The position numbers and the translations under genes are program-made. From Streptomyces sp. NRRL WC-3626 (GTDB taxonomy: Bacteria > Actinomycetota > Actinomycetes > Streptomycetales > Streptomycetaceae), in the NCBI RefSeq assembly GCF_000718785.1, contig NZ_JOCA01000012.1, positions 62,001 to 126,000 on the forward strand: DNA of 64,000 bases. The letters are read 5' to 3'. Below, piece by piece: positions 18,975 through 27,931 of this stretch. The notes under the pieces are model-generated. The model saw only the letters and a list, made by a program, of their open reading frames with translations. It ran no database searches and was not told the origin of the DNA. The stretch's first letter is position 1. Every line of letters starts with the position of its first letter.

Positions 18975-20261
18975 TCACGTCCGTTCCAGTATGGCCGTCA
19001 CCCCCTGGCCGCCCGCCGCGCAGACCGAGATCAGGCCGCGCGCGGGGCCGTCCCGTTCGGCGAGGAGTTTCGCCAGGGTGGCGACGATGCGGGCGCCGGT
19101 GGCGGCGAAGGGGTGGCCGGTGGCCAGGGACGAGCCCGCCACGTTGAGCCGGGCGCGGTCGACGGGCGCGAGGCCCCGCTTCTCCCAGGCGGCCAGGGTG
19201 GCGAGCACCTGGGAGGCGAACGCCTCGTGGACCTCGATCAGATCGAAGTCCGCCATGCCGAGACCGGCGCGTTCCAGCATGCGCGGGACCGCGTGGGCGG
19301 GGGCCATCAGCAGGCCGTCCTCGCCGTCGGCGACGTCCCCGTGCACGAAGTCCACGGCGGCCGTCTCGTACGCGGTGAGGTGGGCGAGGGGTTCCAGGCC
19401 GCGCTCGGCCGCCCATTCGTCGCTCGCGAGCAGCACCAGCGCGGCACCGTCCGTGAGCGGGGTCGAGTTGCCGGCCGTCATGGTCGGATCGGGGCCGTCG
19501 AGCCCGAACACCGGCTTCAGCGCGGCGAGTCGGTCCACCGTCGAGTCCGGCCGCAGGTTCTGGTCGCGGGCCAGCCCCCGGAAGGGCACCACCAGGTCCT
19601 GGAACAGGCCGCGTTCGTACGCCGCGGCCAGCCGCTGGTGACTGGCCGCCGCCAGTTCGTCCTGGGCCTCGCGGGCGATGCCCCAGGCGCGGGCGGTGAC
19701 CGCCGCGTGCTCACCCATGGACAGTCCCGTGCGCGGTTCGGCGTTGCGCGGGATGTCGGGGACGAGCTGCCCCGGACGCAGCTTCGCCAGCGCCTTCAGG
19801 CGACCGCCCGGGGACTTGGCCCGCCGCGCCTCCAACAGCACCTTGCGCAGCTGGTCGTTGACGCCGAGGGGCGCGTCGCTCGCGGTGTCGGCGCCGCCCG
19901 CGATGGCGGCCTCCGTCTGGCCCAGGGCGATCTTGTTGGCGGCGGCGACGACCGCCTGGAGCCCGGTGCCGCAGGCCTGCTGGATGTCGTAGGCGGGCGT
20001 GCGGGCGTCGAGCGCCGAGCCGAGGACGGTCTCGCGGGCGAGGTTGAAGTCGCGGCTGTGCTTGAGGACCGCCCCGGCGACGAACTCCCCCACCGCTCCC
20101 GGCGCCTGGAGTCCGTACCGCTCGACGAGGCCGTTCAGGGCGGCGCCCAGCATCTCCTGGTTGGAGGCGGTGGCGTAGGGGCCGTCGGAGCGGGCGAAGG
20201 GGATGCGGCTGCCGCCGATGACCGCGACGCGCCGGACGGTGCCCGGCTTCAGGATGCTCAT
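18975..20261 (-). CDS. fadI-like: Acetyl-CoA acyltransferase / thiolase (FadA2/FadI-like)
   Basis: A 428-residue thiolase. Start at 20261 (MSILKPGTVRRVAVIGGSRIPFAR), because the extension to 20351 is non-coding in character and covers the divergent promoter. Catalytic residues are present: nucleophile Cys97 in QQACGTGLQA, His383 in GHPFAATG and Cys414 in VCAAGGQG. It cleaves 3-ketoacyl-CoA (or condenses acetyl-CoA). It is transcribed divergently from fabG4-like and maoC-like genes, the same grouping as Mycobacterium tuberculosis fadA2-fabG4-htdX (Rv0243/Rv0242c/Rv0241c). The shared 103-base gap holds palindromic operator-like boxes. Confidence 0.93.
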   Translation of the reverse strand: MSILKPGTVRRVAVIGGSRIPFARSDGPYATASNQEMLGAALNGLVERYGLQAPGAVGEFVAGAVLKHSRDFNLARETVLGSALDARTPAYDIQQACGTGLQAVVAAANKIALGQTEAAIAGGADTASDAPLGVNDQLRKVLLEARRAKSPGGRLKALAKLRPGQLVPDIPRNAEPRTGLSMGEHAAVTARAWGIAREAQDELAAASHQRLAAAYERGLFQDLVVPFRGLARDQNLRPDSTVDRLAALKPVFGLDGPDPTMTAGNSTPLTDGAALVLLASDEWAAERGLEPLAHLTAYETAAVDFVHGDVADGEDGLLMAPAHAVPRMLERAGLGMADFDLIEVHEAFASQVLATLAAWEKRGLAPVDRARLNVAGSSLATGHPFAATGARIVATLAKLLAERDGPARGLISVCAAGGQGVTAILERT

Positions 20262-20290
20262 CTCGACCTGCTCCTCACCGTGACATAGGC

Positions 20291-20320
20291 TTACCTCCAG
20301 TAACCTTACTCCAGAGTAAG
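20291..20320. promoter_or_regulatory. Tandem TTAC...GTAA operator-like boxes
   Basis: Two adjacent dyads lie in the divergent fadA2/fabG4 promoter: TTAC-N5-GTAA at 20291-20303 and the 7-bp perfect repeat CTTACTC-CA-GAGTAAG at 20305-20320. Spaced palindromes of this length are typical TetR-family operators. The neighbouring TetR gene (22496-23188) is the obvious candidate binder (inference). Confidence 0.6.
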
Positions 20321-20364
20321 AAGTTGGCACAGGCACGCCCGGAGCAGGCACGGAGGAATCCCGT

Positions 20365-21672
20365 ATGGCCGACCGCTATCTGAGCTTCACCGGCACCGCG
20401 CCCGGCCGCTTTCTGACGCGCAGCCTGGGCCTGCCCCGGCCGGCGCCGCTGCGGCGCTGGTCCCCGGAGCGGCCGGACCTGGACGGCGGACTGCTGCACC
20501 TCACGGCCGGCACGTCCGGTCTGGACCTCGCCCCCGTACTCGCCCGCACCGGGCCCGGCACGGACGACACCACCGGCCACCCCGCCGCCGTCGTCCTGGA
20601 CGCCACCGGGATACGCGATGTCGAAGGGCTCGCCGAGGTCCACGCGGCCCTGCACCCCGTCGTACGGTCGGTCGCCACGAGCGGCCGGATCGTGCTGCTC
20701 GGCGCCCCGCTCGACCCCGCCGACCACCATCAGGCCGCCGCCCAGCAGGCGTTGGAGGGATTCGTCCGCTCCCTCGGCAAGGAGACCGGCCGGGGCATCA
20801 CCGTCAACCTGGTCCGCCTCACCGACGCCCCCGCCGCCGAGTCCACCCTCCGCTTCCTGCTCTCCCCCAGGTCGGCCTACGTCAGCGGCCAGGTGATCGG
20901 GGTCGACGCCCCGGACACCCCGGCCCCCTACGACGTGGACCGTCCCCTGTCCGGCCGTACCGCCCTGGTGACCGGCTCCGCGCGCGGGATCGGCGAGGCG
21001 GTCGCCGAAACGCTGGCCCGGGACGGCGCCAAGGTCGTCGTCCTCGACGTGCCGGACGCCGAGGCGGACGCCCGCCGGGTCGCCGAACGGCTCGGCGGCA
21101 CCGCGCTCCCCCTCGACATCACGGCCGCGGACGCGGGCGCCCGGATCGCCGGGGCCCTCCCCGACGGTCTCGACGTCCTCGTGCACAACGCGGGCATCAC
21201 CCGTGACCGGCGGCTGGCCAACATGCCCGCCGAGCGATGGATACCGGTGCTGGAGGTGAACCTGGCGAGCGTGCTGCGCACCACCGACGCGCTCCTCGCC
21301 GCAGGGGCCCTGAAGCGCGGCGGCCGCATCGTCACCACGGCCTCCATCGCGGGGATCGCCGGAAACGCGGGCCAGACCAACTACGGCGCGAGCAAGGCGG
21401 GCATCACCGGTCTGGTCCGCGCCCTCGCGCCGCACGCCCGGTCCGCGCACGGGGTGACGGTGAACGCGGTCGCGCCGGGTTTCATCGAGACGAGGATGAC
21501 GGCCGCCGTCCCCCTGTTCATCCGGGAGGCGGGCCGCCGGATGAACTCCCTCGCGCAGGGTGGCCTGCCGGCCGATGTCGCCGAGACCACCGCCTGGCTC
21601 GCCCACCCGGCCTCGGGCGCGGTCAACGGCCAGGTCGTCCGGGTCTGCGGCCAGAGCCTGCTGGGAGCGTGA
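20365..21672 (+). CDS. fabG4-like: FabG4-type 3-oxoacyl-(CoA/ACP) reductase
   Basis: A 435-residue high-molecular-weight FabG. The N-terminal ~190 residues form a degenerate Rossmann domain without a clear GxxxGxG. The C-terminal SDR domain has the NAD(P)H site TGSARGIG (from Thr203), NAG (HNAGITRD), catalytic Ser in TTASIAG, and Tyr340/Lys344 in YGASK. This two-domain plan is that of M. tuberculosis FabG4 (Rv0242c), an NADH-dependent beta-ketoacyl-CoA reductase. ATG with GGAGGA upstream. The next gene begins at or just after the stop, so the reductase and hydratase are coupled and would act in sequence on the 3-keto and 3-hydroxy intermediates. Confidence 0.93.
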   Translation: MADRYLSFTGTAPGRFLTRSLGLPRPAPLRRWSPERPDLDGGLLHLTAGTSGLDLAPVLARTGPGTDDTTGHPAAVVLDATGIRDVEGLAEVHAALHPVVRSVATSGRIVLLGAPLDPADHHQAAAQQALEGFVRSLGKETGRGITVNLVRLTDAPAAESTLRFLLSPRSAYVSGQVIGVDAPDTPAPYDVDRPLSGRTALVTGSARGIGEAVAETLARDGAKVVVLDVPDAEADARRVAERLGGTALPLDITAADAGARIAGALPDGLDVLVHNAGITRDRRLANMPAERWIPVLEVNLASVLRTTDALLAAGALKRGGRIVTTASIAGIAGNAGQTNYGASKAGITGLVRALAPHARSAHGVTVNAVAPGFIETRMTAAVPLFIREAGRRMNSLAQGGLPADVAETTAWLAHPASGAVNGQVVRVCGQSLLGA

Positions 21673-21680
21673 GACGGCCC

Positions 21681-22526
21681 ATGACGCCCACGGTGGAACT
21701 CGCCGCACCGCCCGCCCTCGCCCCGCTCCTCGCCCGCGGCGCCCTGCTCTCCCCCTTCAAACGCCCCCGCCCCGACGGCGGTTGGCCCCGCACCCGCCTG
21801 GTGCTGCCCGGTCTGCGCGTCGACGCCGGCCGGCTCGCCGCCTACGAGCGGGTGTGCGGCTTCCCCACCGGCGAGGACGCGCTGCCGGTGACGTATCCGC
21901 ATGTACTGGGCTTCCCGCTCGCCATGCGCCTGATGAGCCGCCCGGACTTCCCGCTCCCCCTCCTGGGCCTCGTCCACACGTCGATACGGATCACCCGGCA
22001 CCGCGCGACGGCGTCCCCTGGCCCGTACGAACTGACCGTCTACGCCGACGGGCTGGCCCCGCACCGGCGCGGCACGGAAGCCGTCCTGGTCACCGAGATG
22101 CGCCGGCACGGGGCTGTCGTATGGGAGTCGCGGAGCACGTATCTGGCCCGGCACCGGACCGCCTCCCGACAGCACGCCGTGCGGCGGGAGGAGGAGCCGA
22201 AGCCGCTGCCCGCCGTCGAGGAGTGGCGGCTCGCCGGGGACGTCGGGCGGCGCTACGGCGCCGCGTCCGGCGACCGCAACCCGATCCATCTGCACCCGCT
22301 CACCGCCCGCCTCTTCGGCTTCCCCCGCGCCATCGCGCACGGCATGTGGACCGTGGCCCGCTGCCTCGCCGCGCACGGCACCCCGGACGCGGCGCACGTC
22401 AGCGCGGACTTCCGGGCACCGGTACTGCTGCCGGGGACGGTCACGTACGCGGCCGGGGCCGGACGCTTCGCACTGCTCGGCGACGGCGGCCGGGTTCACG
22501 TCACCGGCGAGGTCAGCCCGCTCTGA
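21681..22526 (+). CDS. htdX-like: MaoC-like (R)-hydratase (HtdX-like)
   Basis: A 281-residue double-hotdog hydratase. ATG 21681 is used; a GTG at 21669 overlapping the fabG4 stop is an alternative. The C-terminal hotdog holds the hydratase-2 motif YGAASGDRNPIHLHPLTARLFGFPRAIAHGMW, including the catalytic Asp and His, and a substrate-binding strand near VSADFRAPVLLPG. The N-terminal half is a degenerate hotdog. It interconverts trans-2-enoyl- and (R)-3-hydroxyacyl thioesters, completing a set with the reductase and thiolase. Its last 31 bases overlap the convergent TetR gene. Confidence 0.9.
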   Translation: MTPTVELAAPPALAPLLARGALLSPFKRPRPDGGWPRTRLVLPGLRVDAGRLAAYERVCGFPTGEDALPVTYPHVLGFPLAMRLMSRPDFPLPLLGLVHTSIRITRHRATASPGPYELTVYADGLAPHRRGTEAVLVTEMRRHGAVVWESRSTYLARHRTASRQHAVRREEEPKPLPAVEEWRLAGDVGRRYGAASGDRNPIHLHPLTARLFGFPRAIAHGMWTVARCLAAHGTPDAAHVSADFRAPVLLPGTVTYAAGAGRFALLGDGGRVHVTGEVSPL

Positions 22527-23188
22527 GCCGTCTCCGGGCCCGGCTCGTCGTCCGGCGGGGTCCAGCGGCGGCCCGCCATCAGATCGCCGAGCCCCGCCCA
22601 GGCGAAGTTCATCAGGGTCGCCGCCGACTGCCGGACCGTGACACCGGGCGTCGCGTTGGCCCAGTCCGCGAGGGACTCCGCGGCGCCCACCAGCGCCTCC
22701 GCCAGCCCGGCGACCTCGCGCTCCGGGAGGTCGGGATCGCGGTGGGCGTCCCGCGCGGCGGCGAGGATCAGCTGCGTCACGAACTCCACGATCTCCGCCC
22801 GCATCGCGGCCACCTCGGCCGCGAAGACCACACCGTGCGTACGGGCCTGGAGATGCAGCACCGCCCAGCCGTCGGGGTGCCGGGCGGTGTGCGTGAAGAA
22901 CGCCGTCAGACCCGACCACAGCTGCCGGTCGGCCGGCAGCCCCGGCCGGGCACCGGCACGCACCGCCGCCACGAGGGCCGTCGCCTCACGCCGGATGCAC
23001 GCCGTGAACAGGTCCTCCTTGGAGTTCAGATACAGGTACACCAACGGCTTGGACACACCCGCCAGTTCGGCGATCTCGTCCATCGACGCCGCCATGTACC
23101 CCCGTTGTCCGAAGGTCCGCACGGCGGCGTCCAGCATCTGCTGTTCACGGACCGCACGCGGCATCCGCTTGGTCTTCACGGCACCCAT
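22496..23188 (-). CDS. TetR-family transcriptional regulator
   Basis: A 230-residue repressor. The N-terminal HTH (residues about 12-58) reads QQMLDAAVRTFGQRGYMAASMDEIAELAGVSKPLVYLYLNSKEDLF, a standard TetR domain. The C-terminal ligand domain is helical and Ala-rich. Location beside fadA2/fabG4/htdX suggests it answers to an acyl-CoA or fatty-acid signal and binds the TTAC/GTAA boxes at 20291-20320 (inference). Its 3' end overlaps the convergent hydratase gene. Confidence 0.88.
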   Translation of the reverse strand: MGAVKTKRMPRAVREQQMLDAAVRTFGQRGYMAASMDEIAELAGVSKPLVYLYLNSKEDLFTACIRREATALVAAVRAGARPGLPADRQLWSGLTAFFTHTARHPDGWAVLHLQARTHGVVFAAEVAAMRAEIVEFVTQLILAAARDAHRDPDLPEREVAGLAEALVGAAESLADWANATPGVTVRQSAATLMNFAWAGLGDLMAGRRWTPPDDEPGPETAQSGLTSPVT

Positions 23189-23212
23189 GGGACACAGCGT
23201 ACGGTCCGTCCG

Positions 23213-24526
23213 TCACTCGGAGTCCCGGCCGCCGTGATTCCAGTCACCGGGAGCGGTCCGCTCGCCGGCCGTCAGCCGCGGCAGCAGCTGGGCCGTGAAC
23301 AGCGTCGACAGCGCCGAGGTGTCGGTGCCGCCGTCGGTGCGCACCACCACCGGCCGCGGCGCCTTCCCGGCCAGCCCGGCGCCCACCTCGAGCCGCCTGC
23401 GGGCCAGTTCGTACTGCAGCACCGCCCGGTTGTCCCGGTACGCCTTGGCCAGCGCACGCTGGGCGCGGGCCTCGTTCTCGGCCGCGATGAGCCCGCTGCG
23501 GCCACGCGTCTCGATCTCGAACCTGACGCGCTGCGCCTCGGTCTCCTGCCGTTCCAGCAGCTGGGCGACCTCCTCACGGGCCCGGTTCAGCGCGGCCTTC
23601 ACCTCGACGATCCGGGCGTCGCGCACCTTCTTCGCCCGCTCGATGTCCATGCCCAGACTGTCGATACGGCGCTTGCGGGTCAGGCCCCACTCCTGCTCGT
23701 ACGCGGTGCGCTCCTTGGCGATCCGCTCCCGGGTCGCCAGGTGGTGCTGGTACTGCGTCGGCAGCTGCACATCCGGGATGTTGCAGCCCGTGATGCGCAC
23801 CCCGTAGCCGGACAGCTGCCGGTTCAGCAGATCCTGCATGTCGGCCACGTCCGAACCGCGCAGATCGTAGGCGCGCTGCGTGCGCATCTGCCGGGCCCGC
23901 TGCCGGATCGCGTCCTGCACGGCACTGGACAGCACCAGGTCGAAGTTGCCGGCGCCGATGGTGCGCACGAACAGCACCGCGTCGGTGATACGGAACTTCA
24001 GGAAGAACTCGATCGAGCGCAGCGGCACGTTCTCCCGCGTCGGACAGGCCATGACGGGCGCCGAGTACGGGATCTCGGTGGCCGTGTCGACGACGAAGTC
24101 GACCCGCGACCACGGGTGCCACAGATAGTGCCGGCCGGCGTCCAGCGTGCGGGTGACGGCGCCGTAGCGCGTCAGCACACCGTTGGTGCCCTGCTCGATC
24201 TCGACGATCGAGGACCGCCACCACCACAGCCCGCCGATCAGCAGCAGCACCACCCCGCCGACGTAGGAGAGGGTGGCCAGCGCACCGTAGGCGAGGTCGC
24301 CCAGACCGTCGGAATCGGCCTCCGCCAGCGTCAGCATCACGCCCGTCAGCAGGGCGTAGACACCGAGCCACAGCGGCAGCATCCACCACAGCCGGCGACG
24401 GTGCCGCGGAATGATCACCGGGATGAGGGTGTCGGCCTCACCGCCGCGCAGCAGCCGGGCGATGTCGCTCCAGGGGGCGACGGCCTCGGAGATGACCGAA
24501 CGGCGTCGGGTACGTACGGAACTCAA
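23213..24526 (-). CDS. SPFH/band-7 membrane protein
   Basis: A 437-residue protein. The reading frame opens at a TTG (24526) overlapping the upstream SPFH stop by four bases, so translation is likely coupled; no better ATG/GTG is nearby. Two TM helices lie at about 48-70 and 85-105, then an SPFH (prohibitin/stomatin) domain (IEQGTNGVLTRYGAVTRTLDAGRHY...) and a long Arg/Glu-rich coiled coil. SPFH proteins form oligomeric rings that organise membrane microdomains and chaperone membrane proteins. It pairs with the preceding SPFH gene, perhaps as a hetero-oligomer like HflK/HflC (inference). Confidence 0.85.
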   Translation of the reverse strand: MSSVRTRRRSVISEAVAPWSDIARLLRGGEADTLIPVIIPRHRRRLWWMLPLWLGVYALLTGVMLTLAEADSDGLGDLAYGALATLSYVGGVVLLLIGGLWWWRSSIVEIEQGTNGVLTRYGAVTRTLDAGRHYLWHPWSRVDFVVDTATEIPYSAPVMACPTRENVPLRSIEFFLKFRITDAVLFVRTIGAGNFDLVLSSAVQDAIRQRARQMRTQRAYDLRGSDVADMQDLLNRQLSGYGVRITGCNIPDVQLPTQYQHHLATRERIAKERTAYEQEWGLTRKRRIDSLGMDIERAKKVRDARIVEVKAALNRAREEVAQLLERQETEAQRVRFEIETRGRSGLIAAENEARAQRALAKAYRDNRAVLQYELARRRLEVGAGLAGKAPRPVVVRTDGGTDTSALSTLFTAQLLPRLTAGERTAPGDWNHGGRDSE

Positions 24527-26160
24527 CTCTGGGCCTCCTCGGCGGACTCGGACACATCGCCTGCCGCGACGGCCTCGGGCATCTCCGGCACGGTCGGCCG
24601 GTCGGCCGCCAGCAGCGCGCCGATCTCCTCCTCGCGCGCGGCGATCCGCTCGGACACCTCGGCCAGCCGCCCCCGTACGGCGGCCATGTCCGTCTCGGTG
24701 AACAGCTCGGCCCCGCGCTCCCCGACCAGCTCACGGGCCAGTTCGAGGAAGTCGATCCCGGCCGCCCCGGTACCGTCCGCGCCGCCGATGCGCACCAGAC
24801 GCGGCAGATGGTCGGCGACCTGCTCCAGCGTGTCGAGCACCTGCTGCTGGTAGCGGTACTCCAGGATCTCCGGCGCCTGCGCCGCGGTCACCGCGCGGAT
24901 GTCGAGCGCCTGCGCCTCCAGCAGCGCCGCGTTCGCCTTGGCCTCCGACTCCGCCTGCACATAACGCTGGCGGGCCAGTGCCTCGGCGCGGTTGGTCTCG
25001 CGCTCCACGGCGGTGTCCATCTGCGCCTGGTACTGGGCGATGTCGGCCTGGATCGCGGACAGCGTCTCCTGACTGGAGGCGAGTTCCTTGCTCAGGTCGC
25101 CCTCGTCCTGCTCCTTGCGCAGCTGGAGCGCGTACTCGTGCGTGTACGCCTCCTTGGCCATCCGCACCATCTCGGGGGCGGCCAGGTCCATCCGGTACCG
25201 CTGGTCGGACGGCTCGGCGTGCGTGATGTTGGCGTTGGTCAGCTCCACCGCCGGACGGAACTGCTGGTTCAGCTGCTCCAGCAGCCGCCCGCTGTCCTCG
25301 CCGACCATGTCGTAGATACCGGCCGCCTCCTGCTCGTAGATCAGGCTGCGGATGGTCTCGCTGACGGCGTTGCCCAGCTTCTCCTCGAACCCGCGCACGG
25401 CACCGAGCGTGTAGACGAACTCGACCGGGTCGCTGATCCGGAACTGGATGAACAGGTCGATGGAGGCCTTCACCCCGCCCTTGGTCGGGGCCTCGCGCAC
25501 CGGCGCGTTGAACGGGTACTCGCGCGTCGTGTTCACGATGTACGACACCCGCTTCCACGGGCTGAGCAGCGTGACCCGGCCGGGACCGACGACCTTCTCC
25601 AGCTTGCCGAACCGGGTGATCATCGCCTGGCAGCCGTCCGGCACCATGACCAGACCCTGCCGCCACCACACGAACAGCACGGCGAGCAGCGCGACGACCC
25701 AGTAGTGCGCCCCGAACAGCGGATTGGTGATCCCGTCACCCCCGGTCGCCGACACCACCGACGTCCCCACCGCGCCGATCACCAGGAGCGACAGCACCGG
25801 CAGCATGGACAGCAGGGAGCGCCCCTTGGGCATCACCATCGGGCAGATGGCGTGCACCACCTCGCCGCCCTCGCGCAGCTGCTCGCTGCGGCCGAGCGCC
25901 TCCCCGGCCTCGTCCAGCGGCACCGTCTTCTGCCGCATGACGGTGTCGACGGAGCTTCCGTCCTGCTCCCGGGCGGCCGGGAAGTCGGCCGGGTCCATCC
26001 CGTCGCCGCCCTCGGCCCCGGTGCCCTGCGACGCCCTGCCGCCGCCCCCGCCGCTTCCCGCGCGGCGGCGCAGTTCGTCCTGGGCCGCCGTACGTGGATC
26101 GGTGCCGGAGGCGACCGCCTCGGCGACGTTGCGCAGACTCTGCGCCCGCGTGCGTGCCAC
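24523..26160 (-). CDS. SPFH/band-7 membrane protein with charged N-terminal extension
   Basis: A 545-residue protein. GTG 26160 is favoured over the upstream ATG because AAGGGGGA lies just before it and the N-terminus VARTRAQSLRNVAEAVASG is a plausible start. A cytoplasmic Gly/Ala-rich region (about 1-110) precedes two TM helices (LLSMLPVLSLLVIGAVGTSVV; YWVVALLAVLFVWW) and the SPFH domain (VPDGCQAMITRFGKLEKVVGPGRVTLLSPWKRV), then a coiled coil rich in Glu/Gln and a Glu/Asp-rich tail. First gene of the SPFH pair; the second starts inside its stop codon. Function unknown beyond membrane scaffolding known for the family. Confidence 0.87.
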   Translation of the reverse strand: MARTRAQSLRNVAEAVASGTDPRTAAQDELRRRAGSGGGGGRASQGTGAEGGDGMDPADFPAAREQDGSSVDTVMRQKTVPLDEAGEALGRSEQLREGGEVVHAICPMVMPKGRSLLSMLPVLSLLVIGAVGTSVVSATGGDGITNPLFGAHYWVVALLAVLFVWWRQGLVMVPDGCQAMITRFGKLEKVVGPGRVTLLSPWKRVSYIVNTTREYPFNAPVREAPTKGGVKASIDLFIQFRISDPVEFVYTLGAVRGFEEKLGNAVSETIRSLIYEQEAAGIYDMVGEDSGRLLEQLNQQFRPAVELTNANITHAEPSDQRYRMDLAAPEMVRMAKEAYTHEYALQLRKEQDEGDLSKELASSQETLSAIQADIAQYQAQMDTAVERETNRAEALARQRYVQAESEAKANAALLEAQALDIRAVTAAQAPEILEYRYQQQVLDTLEQVADHLPRLVRIGGADGTGAAGIDFLELARELVGERGAELFTETDMAAVRGRLAEVSERIAAREEEIGALLAADRPTVPEMPEAVAAGDVSESAEEAQS

Positions 26161-26273
26161 GGATTCCCCCTTCGCGTGTGGTGCTGATCCCTGCCGGATC
26201 ATCGCTGTGGACCATGTGCGTCATGTGAGGCACGTGGTCCAGGTGATTCCACACCACCGAGCGGACAGGGATA

Positions 26274-26325
26274 AGGGGCGCCCCCAGCAACGGTCACCTG
26301 TCGGTGGTTGCCGGAAAGCGCCCCT
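26274..26325 (-). terminator. Hairpin downstream of the symporter gene
   Basis: An 8-bp outer stem (AGGGGCGC at 26274-26281 with GCGCCCCT at 26318-26325) enclosing a second partial stem (GCAAC...GTTGC). It starts 13 bases after the stop of the leftward symporter gene. Confidence 0.75.
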
Positions 26326-26337
26326 GCCGGCCGTCGG

Positions 26338-27639
26338 TCAGGCGGCCACGGCCACCTGCTGGGGCTCGTCGACCGGGGAGGCGTGGACCGAGTCGTACGC
26401 CTTCCGGTCGAGCAGGCCCTCACGGGCGGAGACGATGACCGGGACCAGGGCCTGGCCCGCGACGTTCGTCGCCGTGCGGATCATGTCCAGGATGGGATCG
26501 ATGGCGAGGAGCAGGCCGACGCCCTCCATGGGCAGGCCCAGGGTGGAGAGGGTGAGGGTGAGCATGACGGTGGCGCCGGTGAGGCCGGCCGTGGCGGCGG
26601 AGCCCACCACCGAGACGAACGCGATCAGCAGGTAGTCGCCGACGCCGAGCTGGATGTCGAAGATCTGGGCGACGAAGATCGCGGCGATGGCCGGGTAGAT
26701 CGCGGCGCAGCCGTCCATCTTGGTCGTCGCGCCGAACGGGACGGCGAAGGAGGTGTACTCCTTCGGCACGCCGAGGCGTTCGGTGACCTTCTGGGTGAGC
26801 GGCATGGTGCCGACGGAGGAGCGGGAGACGAAAGCGAGCTGGATCGCGGGCCAGGCGCCCTTGAAGAACTGCACCGGGTTGACCTTGGCGACGGTCGCGA
26901 GCAGCGCCGGGTAGACGCCGAAGAGGACGAGCGCGCAGCCGATGTAGATGTCGGCGGTGAAGGTGGCGTACTTGCCGATCAGGTCCCAGCCGTAGGTGGC
27001 GATGGCGTTGCCGATGAGGCCGACGGTGCCGAGCGGGGCGAGCCGGATGACCCACCACAGGGCCTTCTGGAGGAGTTCGAGGACGGACTCGCTCAGGGTG
27101 AGGATCGGCTGGGCCTTCTCGCCGAGCTGGAGGGCGGCGATACCGGCGACGGCGGCCATGAAGACGATCTGCAGGACGTTCAGTTCGGTGAACGGCGTGA
27201 TGACGTCGGTGGGCACGATGCCGGTGAGGAAGTCGATCCAGGAGCCGGACTTCTCCGGCGCGGCGCCGTCCGCCGGGGTGAGGCCGGTACCGGCGCCCGG
27301 GTTGGTGACGAGGCCGATGACCAGGCCGATCGCCACCGCGATCAGCGAGGTGATCATGAACCAGAGGAGGGTGCGCGAGGCCAGCCGGGCCGCGTTGTTG
27401 ACCTTCCTCAGGTTGGTGATGGAGACCAGGATCGCGAAGAAGACGAGCGGGGCGACGGCCAGCTTCAGCAGGCCGATGAAGGTGCCGCCGACCTTCTCCA
27501 GGGTGGTGACCAGCCAGGAGAGGTCCTGGCTGCGGGCGAGCCAGCCGAGCAGGACGCCCAGGACGAGGCCGGCGAGTATCTGGGCCCAGAAGGGCGCGCG
27601 GACGGGCAGCTTGAACTGCGTGTTCGTGGACACGGACAT
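26338..27639 (-). CDS. dctA/gltT-like: Dicarboxylate/amino acid:cation symporter (DAACS family)
   Basis: A 433-residue secondary transporter with about eight TM helices and two re-entrant loops. Start at 27639 (MSVSTNTQFKLPVRAPFWAQ); the 46-residue extension upstream is Arg/Pro-rich and not membrane-like. Family signatures: Ser-rich hairpin FVSRSSVGTMP, the TM7 unwound segment TTKMDGCAAIYPA (NMDGT-like), GLTGATVML, and the TM8 region ILDMIRTATNVAGQA with the conserved Asp/Arg/Asn that bind substrate and cation. It imports C4-dicarboxylates or Glu/Asp with Na+ or H+. Arg in TM8 occurs in both groups, so the substrate is undecided. A palindrome at 27832 may control it. Confidence 0.93.
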   Translation of the reverse strand: MSVSTNTQFKLPVRAPFWAQILAGLVLGVLLGWLARSQDLSWLVTTLEKVGGTFIGLLKLAVAPLVFFAILVSITNLRKVNNAARLASRTLLWFMITSLIAVAIGLVIGLVTNPGAGTGLTPADGAAPEKSGSWIDFLTGIVPTDVITPFTELNVLQIVFMAAVAGIAALQLGEKAQPILTLSESVLELLQKALWWVIRLAPLGTVGLIGNAIATYGWDLIGKYATFTADIYIGCALVLFGVYPALLATVAKVNPVQFFKGAWPAIQLAFVSRSSVGTMPLTQKVTERLGVPKEYTSFAVPFGATTKMDGCAAIYPAIAAIFVAQIFDIQLGVGDYLLIAFVSVVGSAATAGLTGATVMLTLTLSTLGLPMEGVGLLLAIDPILDMIRTATNVAGQALVPVIVSAREGLLDRKAYDSVHASPVDEPQQVAVAA

Positions 27640-27831
27640 GCTCCGGTAAGGGGACGCGTGGGGATGGTGACGATGACGTGGAACGGGGGAACGCGGGTGG
27701 CGGCGAACGTCAGGGACGACAGTTCGCGGCGGTGACCCGGCAGAGGTCCACGTGCAGGCGCGCCACGAGCGGAACACTCCGGGGCGTGGGGAACACGGCT
27801 GCTGACTTCACCCCGAGACGGTAACACCGGA

Positions 27832-27861
27832 GCTTTGAGGTCCTCAAAGCCTTACTTTGAG
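27832..27861. promoter_or_regulatory. Palindromic operator candidate upstream of the symporter
   Basis: GCTTTGAGG-T-CCTCAAAGC (27832-27850) is a perfect 9-bp inverted repeat around one base, followed by another half site CTTTGAG at 27855-27861. Located about 195 bases upstream of the symporter start, it could bind a dimeric regulator at the promoter. No matching regulator gene is adjacent. Confidence 0.5.
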
Positions 27862-27895
27862 AGGTGGGGGGCCATAACCGTCCATACAACGCAAA

Positions 27896-27931
27896 GCGCC
27901 CTGATCCCAAGGGAGTTGGGAATCAGGGCGC
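27896..27931 (-). terminator. Hairpin downstream of the DUF4229-like gene
   Basis: GCGCCCTGATCCC at 27896-27908 pairs with GGGAATCAGGGCGC at 27918-27931 with one bulged base and a 9-base loop, 30 bases beyond the leftward stop. Confidence 0.8.
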
